A stretch of 10,596 nt of DNA from Clostridia bacterium. GTDB taxonomy: Bacteria > Bacillota > Clostridia > Oscillospirales > CAG-382. Each line of letters begins with the position of its first letter. The stretch's first letter is position 1. Position numbers and translations under genes: made by a program. The notes under the pieces were generated by a model, which saw nothing but the letters and a program-made list of their open reading frames with translations, had not been told where the DNA came from and did not search any database. Below, piece by piece: positions 5,714 through 10,596 of this stretch. The stretch is from contig JAGDBE010000075.1 of NCBI GenBank assembly GCA_017959195.1, forward strand, positions 1-10,596, written 5' to 3'.

Positions 5714-8700
5714 ATGAAGGATAACAAAAGCTTTGAATTCGTCGACATAACGGATAACAATAAGGAAGACGAAAAATTCAATGAGTTTATGAAAATAAAA
5801 AATAAAAAGAGAAAGAAGTCGTTTGCCGGAAAGGCGTCGGTGATTGCCGCGGTATTTTTCGCCCTTTCCGTGTTTACGCTGTTTTTCTTTTTCGGAAAAC
5901 GCTCCGTTCCGGTAATAAGTGCGGCGGATCCCGAGGAAAACGTCGAAGAAGTGTCCGCAATATCTTTTTACGTTGCCGAAAACGAAGAAATGCGCGGTAT
6001 CTGGGTGCCGACGTACGCAAACATTACGTATCCGTCGGAGACGGGACTTTCTGAAAGCGCACTCAAAGCGGAACTCGACGAAATAGCGAGGTTTTCTGCA
6101 CAAGAGGGCTTTAACGCCATATTCTTCCAGGTAAGACCTTGCGAAGACGCACTTTATAATTCCGATATCTTCCCGAGCAGTGCATACGTTTCGGGAACGC
6201 AGGGCATAAAGCCGGAAAATGATTTCGATTCCCTTGACTATCTTATAAAGGAAGCGGGCAGATACGGAATCAAAGTCCACGCATGGGTAAATCCTTTCAG
6301 AATCGCAAACAGCGACGACGAAATGAAGAAGCTTTCTTCCGGTAATATCGCGGTTTTGCACCCCGAATATACCGTAAGATACGCCGATAACCATACTTAT
6401 CTCAACCCGGGAATTCCCGAAGCGAGACAGTACGTCGTTGACGGCGTTAAAGAACTTGTCGAAAAATACCCCGAACTTGCGGGAATTATCTTTGACGACT
6501 ATTTCTATCCTTATCCCGTAAGCGGCGGAGAATATAACGACGCAGCGCAGTATGCCGCATACGGAAACGGAATGGATAAAGCGGCATGGAGACGCGAAAA
6601 CGTAAATTCATTTATCAAGGCGTCGTACGAAGCTGTAAAAAGCGCAAATCCGAACGCGGTTTTCGGCGTTTCGCCTTTCGGAATATGGGCAAACGCTGAC
6701 AGCGGCGCGTACGTTCAGGGAAGCGATTCGAGCGGACTTGAATCGTATTTTGAAATATATACCGACACACTCGCATGGATTGACGGCGGATACGTCGATT
6801 ACATAGCGCCGCAGCTGTATTGGAGCTTTGCAACCTCCTCGGCTCCGTTTGACAACCTGGCGAGATGGTGGAATAAAATGCTTGACGGCAAAGACGTCGA
6901 CCATTATTTCGGAATGGCGGCATATAAGGCGGATTCCTACCCCAAAAACGAGATAGGCATTCAGACCGAGTTTTCGAGAACGCTTCTGAACTATAAAGGA
7001 AGCATATATTACGGATATAACGAAATAAAAGCAAACGTATCGGGCGTCGGCGACAAAATAAGAGAACTCAACGAGAGAGCCGTAACTTATCCCGACCGGG
7101 AAGCAAAGAAACTTTCGGTTTATCTGCCGCAGGATAACACGACTTCAAGCTCGCAGAATATCACGGTGGTGGGCGAGTCGGACGTAAACTATCCGCTTAA
7201 TATAAACGGCGAAAGAATATCCAGAACCAAAAGCGGCTACTTTTCGTATTACGCGAAACTCACGTCGGGCATAAACGTGCTGACGCTTGAGCAGAACGGA
7301 AAGACCGTAACCCATAATATTAAATATAACGTAAAGAAAAACGAGGGTGCGTCCGAGCCGGTACTTCTTAAAAATAAAATTACCGAAATCGAGCCCTCCA
7401 AGGAAACATGGCTGAAGGTCGGCGACACGCTGAAAATCAGCTGCGTTGCGCCCACTGGAAGCAAGGTTACAGCCAAAATCGGCGGAATGTCTGTTGAACT
7501 GAAATCGGAACGTTATTCAAGACCGGGAATGCTGTATGAAGCGGAAATATTCACGGGTGAAATAACGCCGTCGAAGTTCGTGAATGACGACGAAATCGCC
7601 GTTCTGGGAACGCTTGTGATAAATGCGGTATCGGACGGCAGAACCATAACCGAAAACGGCGGACTTATAAAGCAGATGGGCGAAAAAGCACTCGTTTACG
7701 CAGAGGTCGTAAACGACTATTCGCATCTTAAAATATCTCCTTCTTCGTCGTTCTATGACGACTACACTCCCGTTAATAAGGGAATGAGGGACTACATAAG
7801 CGGACGAGAGGGCAGTTATTATAAACTCAATTTCGGCGCGTATATTTCGGAGTCCGATATCGAAATAACCGAAGGCAGGGAACTTAATAAAAACCTCATT
7901 TCAAGCGTTGACGTAATAGTTTCCGGTACGGATACGTCAAACAATAAAAACAATTTCACCGACGTTGTGTTCGACTGCTACGAAAACGCGCCGGTAACGT
8001 CGGTAGTGAAAGACGGAGTAATTGAGCTCACGTTTTACAATACCGACACGTCAATCGTTCCGAAAGCGAACGTTAATCCAAACCCGGTTGTCTCGGCAGT
8101 AAGCGCACAGACGCTTAAAGACGATAAAGTTAAATATGCAATTACCCTTAAAAACGAGTTTAATTTCTACGGCTATGACATTATTTATAAAGACGGCAAG
8201 ATAATTTTAAGACTCAAAAATCCGCAGAGCCTGTCCGACGCACAATCCGGAGTCCTTACAGGAAAGACGATAATAATTGACGCGGGACACGGCGGAAAAG
8301 ATACGGGAGCCCTGGGCTGCGGCAAGCTTAACGAAGCTGATATCAACCTTTCCATCGCGCTTTTGCTCAAAGAAGAACTCGTTAACCTCGGCGCAAACGT
8401 TGTAATGACGAGGGAAGCCGACACGACCTTTGAGCTTACAGACAGAATAACCTATCTTGCGGCGTCAGATCCCGACCTTGAAATCAGCATACACCAGAAT
8501 TCAATGGATCAAACATCAAACGTTCAGAAAATCAGGGGATTTTTGGGACTTTACAGCGCTGACGCGGGCAAAGCGCTTGCAAAGGTAGTATCTTCTACGG
8601 TTTGCAGCGAACTCAACAGATACGAAAGACCGTACGCATACCAGAAACTCGCCGTTGCAAGAAACCACAGATTCCCGTCAACGCTTTGCGAGATGTGCTT

Positions 8701-8824
8701 CATCTCAAACGTTGAGGAATATGAGTGGTCGTTGTCCGACGAGAATGTAAAACGCTCCGCAAAGGCGCTTGCCGACGGAATAGTGGAATATTATAAAGCG
8801 CAGGAGGCATACCTTGAGTATTGA
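5714..8824 (+). CDS. Membrane-anchored GHL10 (DUF187) glycosidase-like and N-acetylmuramoyl-L-alanine amidase fusion
   Basis: The 1036-residue protein has an acidic/basic cytoplasmic tail (1-40), one membrane helix (about 41-60) and a large outer part. Residues about 93-440 form a GHL10/DUF187 TIM-barrel-like domain: MRGIWVPTY (93-101), FFQVRPCEDALY (137-148), KVHAWVNPFRI (187-197), GIIFDDYFYP (257-266) with Asp261-Asp262 as candidate acidic residues, and YIAPQLYW (363-370). Residues about 463-850 appear to be several beta-rich modules, the last (about 764-835) AMIN-like. Residues 851-1030 are a zinc Amidase_3: DAGHGGKD (His859), NEAD (Glu874) and SIHQNS (His927) as metal ligands, and CEMCF with catalytic Glu993. 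The amidase half should cut the MurNAc to L-Ala bond; the GHL10 half may cut the stripped glycan, as E. coli DigH does. AAAGGA lies 7 bases before the ATG. The gene overlaps nth by 11 bases. Confidence 0.9.
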   Translation: MKDNKSFEFVDITDNNKEDEKFNEFMKIKNKKRKKSFAGKASVIAAVFFALSVFTLFFFFGKRSVPVISAADPEENVEEVSAISFYVAENEEMRGIWVPTYANITYPSETGLSESALKAELDEIARFSAQEGFNAIFFQVRPCEDALYNSDIFPSSAYVSGTQGIKPENDFDSLDYLIKEAGRYGIKVHAWVNPFRIANSDDEMKKLSSGNIAVLHPEYTVRYADNHTYLNPGIPEARQYVVDGVKELVEKYPELAGIIFDDYFYPYPVSGGEYNDAAQYAAYGNGMDKAAWRRENVNSFIKASYEAVKSANPNAVFGVSPFGIWANADSGAYVQGSDSSGLESYFEIYTDTLAWIDGGYVDYIAPQLYWSFATSSAPFDNLARWWNKMLDGKDVDHYFGMAAYKADSYPKNEIGIQTEFSRTLLNYKGSIYYGYNEIKANVSGVGDKIRELNERAVTYPDREAKKLSVYLPQDNTTSSSQNITVVGESDVNYPLNINGERISRTKSGYFSYYAKLTSGINVLTLEQNGKTVTHNIKYNVKKNEGASEPVLLKNKITEIEPSKETWLKVGDTLKISCVAPTGSKVTAKIGGMSVELKSERYSRPGMLYEAEIFTGEITPSKFVNDDEIAVLGTLVINAVSDGRTITENGGLIKQMGEKALVYAEVVNDYSHLKISPSSSFYDDYTPVNKGMRDYISGREGSYYKLNFGAYISESDIEITEGRELNKNLISSVDVIVSGTDTSNNKNNFTDVVFDCYENAPVTSVVKDGVIELTFYNTDTSIVPKANVNPNPVVSAVSAQTLKDDKVKYAITLKNEFNFYGYDIIYKDGKIILRLKNPQSLSDAQSGVLTGKTIIIDAGHGGKDTGALGCGKLNEADINLSIALLLKEELVNLGANVVMTREADTTFELTDRITYLAASDPDLEISIHQNSMDQTSNVQKIRGFLGLYSADAGKALAKVVSSTVCSELNRYERPYAYQKLAVARNHRFPSTLCEMCFISNVEEYEWSLSDENVKRSAKALADGIVEYYKAQEAYLEY
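8802..8807 (+). promoter_or_regulatory. Ribosome binding site fixing the TTG start of nth
   Basis: A full AGGAGG sits 6 bases before a TTG at 8814, inside the end of the GHL10-amidase gene. No ATG or GTG lies suitably near, and translation from TTG gives the normal family N-terminal length, so TTG is the start. Confidence 0.85.
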
Positions 8825-9473
8825 TAAGAAGAAAAACGCGCTTATTGTTGCAAAAAGACTTGAAAAGCGCTATCCGGAAGCGCAATGCAGTCTCGAATAT
8901 AAGGAAGACCCGTGGAAGCTTCTCGTAATGTCAAGACTTTCGGCGCAGTGCACCGACGCAAGAGTAAATATCGTTTCAAAAGAACTTTTTGAAAAGTATC
9001 CCGACGTTTATTCAATGGCTGAAGCGGAAACGGAAGATATAGAAAAATACATATTTTCCTGCGGACTTTATAAGACGAAAGCGCGCGATTTGAGCAAAAT
9101 GTGTAAGCAGATAATCGAGAATTTCGACGGAAAAGTGCCGGACAATATGAAGGACCTGGTAAGTCTTGCCGGCGTCGGCAGAAAGATTGCAAACCTTATG
9201 CTCGGCGACGTTTTCGGAAAGGGCGGCATTGTCGCGGATACCCACTGCATAAGAATAACGGGTAAACTCGGACTTGTAGAAAGCAGTAATCAGACGGTAG
9301 TCGAAAGGGAACTCGACAAAATCGTTCCGAAAGATATGCAGACCGACTTTTGCCACAGACTCGTTCATTTCGGCAGGGAAGTGTGTACCGCAAGAAACCC
9401 CGCATGTACCGAATGTTTTCTTTGCGACGTCTGTCCGTCGTGTGAAAAAGATAAAAATAAAAAGGCTCGTTAA
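8814..9473 (+). CDS. nth: Endonuclease III, DNA glycosylase/AP lyase
   Basis: The enzyme removes oxidised pyrimidines from DNA and cleaves the resulting abasic site, in base excision repair. The 219-residue protein has the helix-hairpin-helix LAGVGRKIANLML (118-130) with Lys124 matching catalytic Lys120 of E. coli, VADTHCIR (140-147) with Asp142 matching catalytic Asp138, and a C-terminal [4Fe-4S] site with spacing C-x6-C-x2-C-x5-C (Cys191, 198, 201, 207). SAQCTDARVN (43-52) is the conserved N-terminal SAQ.TD segment. Two further cysteines (204 and 210) flank the cluster. It starts at TTG within the last codons of the GHL10-amidase gene (11-base overlap), so it is co-transcribed and probably translationally coupled. 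The link to wall enzymes is likely organisational rather than functional. Its stop codon lies in the loop of the downstream terminator and overlaps that of atpC. Confidence 0.94.
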   Translation: MSIDKKKNALIVAKRLEKRYPEAQCSLEYKEDPWKLLVMSRLSAQCTDARVNIVSKELFEKYPDVYSMAEAETEDIEKYIFSCGLYKTKARDLSKMCKQIIENFDGKVPDNMKDLVSLAGVGRKIANLMLGDVFGKGGIVADTHCIRITGKLGLVESSNQTVVERELDKIVPKDMQTDFCHRLVHFGREVCTARNPACTECFLCDVCPSCEKDKNKKAR

Positions 9474-9481
9474 GAGCCTTT
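9461..9481. terminator. Bidirectional terminator shared by nth and atpC, containing both stop codons
   Basis: An 8-bp perfect stem (9461-9468 with 9474-9481) closes the 5-base loop GTTAA. The plus-strand side is followed by a T-rich tail (to about 9489). The minus-strand side is also followed by T-rich sequence (complement of A-runs in 9452-9463). The loop holds the TAA of nth (9471-9473) and the TAA of atpC (9470-9472 on the minus strand). Confidence 0.88.
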
Positions 9482-9751
9482 TTTATTTTCGTTTTCCTGC
9501 GAATAGCTTGACGATAGAAGCGTAACGCAGTCTTTTGCAACGTTTAAAAGTCCTCCGTCAAGTGTTGCACGTATGACCGTTTCGTCGGGGAGGGTTATGT
9601 CGCATCTCCCTTTTTTTACGGCCGTTACGAACGGTATGTGTCCCGCCATTACTGCAAGGTCGCCTTCCGTACCGCGAAGCGAAAGCATAATCACGTCGCC
9701 GTCAAATTTGCTTCCGTCGGGCGACGATATGATAAGATGAAAAGTGTTCAT
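9470..9751 (-). CDS. atpC: ATP synthase F1 epsilon subunit, short form
   Basis: Epsilon is part of the central stalk of F1Fo ATP synthase, joining gamma to the c-ring. The visible 93 residues match the N-terminal beta-sandwich domain: FHLIISSPDGSKFDGDV at the start, the signature GTEGDLAVMAGHIPFVTAV (27-45), and TLDGGLLNVAKDCVTLLSS (63-81). The family is usually 130-140 residues. Here the chain ends in a short polar tail (SQENENKKGS), so the C-terminal two-helix domain that inhibits ATP hydrolysis in many bacteria is absent. No frameshift remnant of it is visible downstream, because the gene runs straight into the nth terminator. The start ATG overlaps the atpD stop as ATGA, implying translational coupling. 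It follows atpD as in the usual operon order. Confidence 0.92.
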   Translation of the reverse strand: MNTFHLIISSPDGSKFDGDVIMLSLRGTEGDLAVMAGHIPFVTAVKKGRCDITLPDETVIRATLDGGLLNVAKDCVTLLSSSYSQENENKKGS

Positions 9752-10596
9752 TTCGGCAGCCCCTTTGCTTTTTCAACCGCTTCGTCAATCGTTCCGACAA
9801 ATAAGAACGCCGATTCCGGCAGGTCGTCGTGTCTGCCCTCGATGATTTCCTTAAAACCTCTTATCGTTTCGGAGAGCGGAACGTAAACGCCGGGAAGACC
9901 GGTGAATTTTTCCGAAACAAAGAACGGCTGAGACAAAAATCTCTGTATCTTTCTTGCGCGCTGAACAAGCAGTTTATCCTCGTCGGAAAGTTCGTCCATA
10001 CCCATTATTGCGATTATGTCCATAAGCTCGTTGTAGCGCTGCAATATGCGCTGTACTTCCTTTGCGACGGTGTAGTGGTCTTTACCGAGAATGCTCTCTG
10101 AAAGAATACGGCTCGTCGATTCGAGAGGGTCAACCGCGGGATATATACCGTGAGACGCTATAGTTCTCGAAAGAACGGTCGTCGCGTCAAGGTGCGAGAA
10201 GGTCGTAGCGGGGGCAGGGTCTGTAAGGTCGTCGGCAGGCACGTAAACCGCCTGAACCGAGGTTATGGAACCTTTTTTGGTCGACGTGATGCGCTCCTGA
10301 AGAGCACCCATTTCGTTTGCAAGCGTCGGCTGATAACCAACCGCGGACGGCATTCTGCCGAGCAGAGCGGAAACTTCGCTTCCTGCCTGGGTAAATCTGA
10401 ATATGTTGTCGATAAACAGAAGCACGTCCTGTCCTTCTTTGTCGCGGAAGTATTCCGCCATGGTAAGACCCGAAAGACCGACTCTCATTCTTGCTCCGGG
10501 CGGCTCGTTCATCTGTCCGTAGACGAGGGAAGTGTTTGAAAGAACGCCCGACTGCTTCATTTCGTAATAAAGGTCGTTTCCTTCACGCGTACGCTC
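9748..10596 (-). CDS. atpD: ATP synthase F1 beta subunit (C-terminal part, 5' end outside window)
   Basis: This is the catalytic subunit of the membrane-bound F1Fo ATP synthase. The frame stays open to the right window edge, and the first visible residues, ERTREGNDLYYEM, are the conserved GER-TREGND segment carrying the catalytic glutamate. The ATG at 10560 is therefore internal. The Walker A loop lies outside the window. Visible signatures are the Walker B strand DVLLFIDNIFRF, ALLGRMPSAVGYQPTLANEMG, the nucleotide-domain segment VYVPADDLTDPAPATTF, and the torque-transmitting DELSDED, a variant of the DELSEED loop, followed by LLVQRARKIQRFLSQPF. About 283 codons are present. It ends in ATGA shared with the atpC start. 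Confidence 0.97.
   Translation of the reverse strand, partial: ERTREGNDLYYEMKQSGVLSNTSLVYGQMNEPPGARMRVGLSGLTMAEYFRDKEGQDVLLFIDNIFRFTQAGSEVSALLGRMPSAVGYQPTLANEMGALQERITSTKKGSITSVQAVYVPADDLTDPAPATTFSHLDATTVLSRTIASHGIYPAVDPLESTSRILSESILGKDHYTVAKEVQRILQRYNELMDIIAIMGMDELSDEDKLLVQRARKIQRFLSQPFFVSEKFTGLPGVYVPLSETIRGFKEIIEGRHDDLPESAFLFVGTIDEAVEKAKGLPK

Noticed and set aside
5663..6394. Leftward 243-codon open frame opposite the start of the GHL10-amidase gene
   Set aside because: It runs antisense through the promoter, leader and conserved GHL10 codons, and the Arg/Phe/Tyr-rich product looks like a codon-bias shadow.
1..10596. CRISPR array, tRNA, rRNA, riboswitch, insertion sequence or prophage genes
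   Set aside because: I found no regular spaced repeats, no transposase or integrase signatures, no tRNA-like cloverleaf and no recognisable aptamer; all gaps are short and explained by promoters and terminators.

Overview
The window looks like chromosomal DNA from a low-GC Gram-positive anaerobe of the Clostridia. The basis is purine-rich AGGAGG-type ribosome sites, textbook sigma-A promoters in AT-rich gaps (often with an extended TGn -10), a SpoIID-family protein, a Gram-positive type lipoprotein, and a small P-loop protein of a kind I associate with gut Clostridia. I cannot name the genus from sequence alone. I see no insertion sequence, integrase, CRISPR array, tRNA or rRNA, and no gene-free gap longer than about 170 bases. 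It reads as stable core genome.

Left part (1-2526). The 3' end of an M20-family (PepV-like) dipeptidase runs rightward and converges on a leftward gene for an ABC-type solute-binding lipoprotein. A shared hairpin terminator lies between them. The lipoprotein gene has its own strong promoter and an inverted repeat over its predicted transcription start. No permease or ATPase gene is next to it.

Middle part (2527-4512). Two leftward single-gene units follow: a 139-residue P-loop protein of unknown job, with its own promoter and terminator, and a complete citrate synthase. The 93-bp gap upstream of citrate synthase is divergent and carries a perfect 14-bp direct repeat with a 20-bp period overlapping the citrate synthase promoter.

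Cell-wall part (4513-9473). Rightward genes encode a membrane-anchored SpoIID/LytB-type protein (lytic transglycosylase family), then a 1036-residue membrane-anchored protein that joins a GHL10/DUF187 glycosidase-like domain to a zinc N-acetylmuramoyl-L-alanine amidase domain. This is followed, with an 11-base overlap, by endonuclease III starting at TTG. An amidase removes stem peptides and makes naked glycan strands. SpoIID-family transglycosylases and DigH (GHL10-type) glycosidases are both known to cut naked glycan. These two neighbours therefore look like one wall-degrading module, comparable to SpoIIP plus SpoIID in engulfment or LytC plus LytB in vegetative growth. This is the most interesting content here.

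Right edge (9470-10596). The 3' end of the F1Fo ATP synthase operon runs leftward: atpD (5' end outside the window) overlaps atpC by ATGA. The epsilon subunit is only 93 residues and lacks most or all of the C-terminal helical hairpin. The stop codons of nth and atpC overlap in a TTAA placed in the loop of a shared bidirectional terminator.
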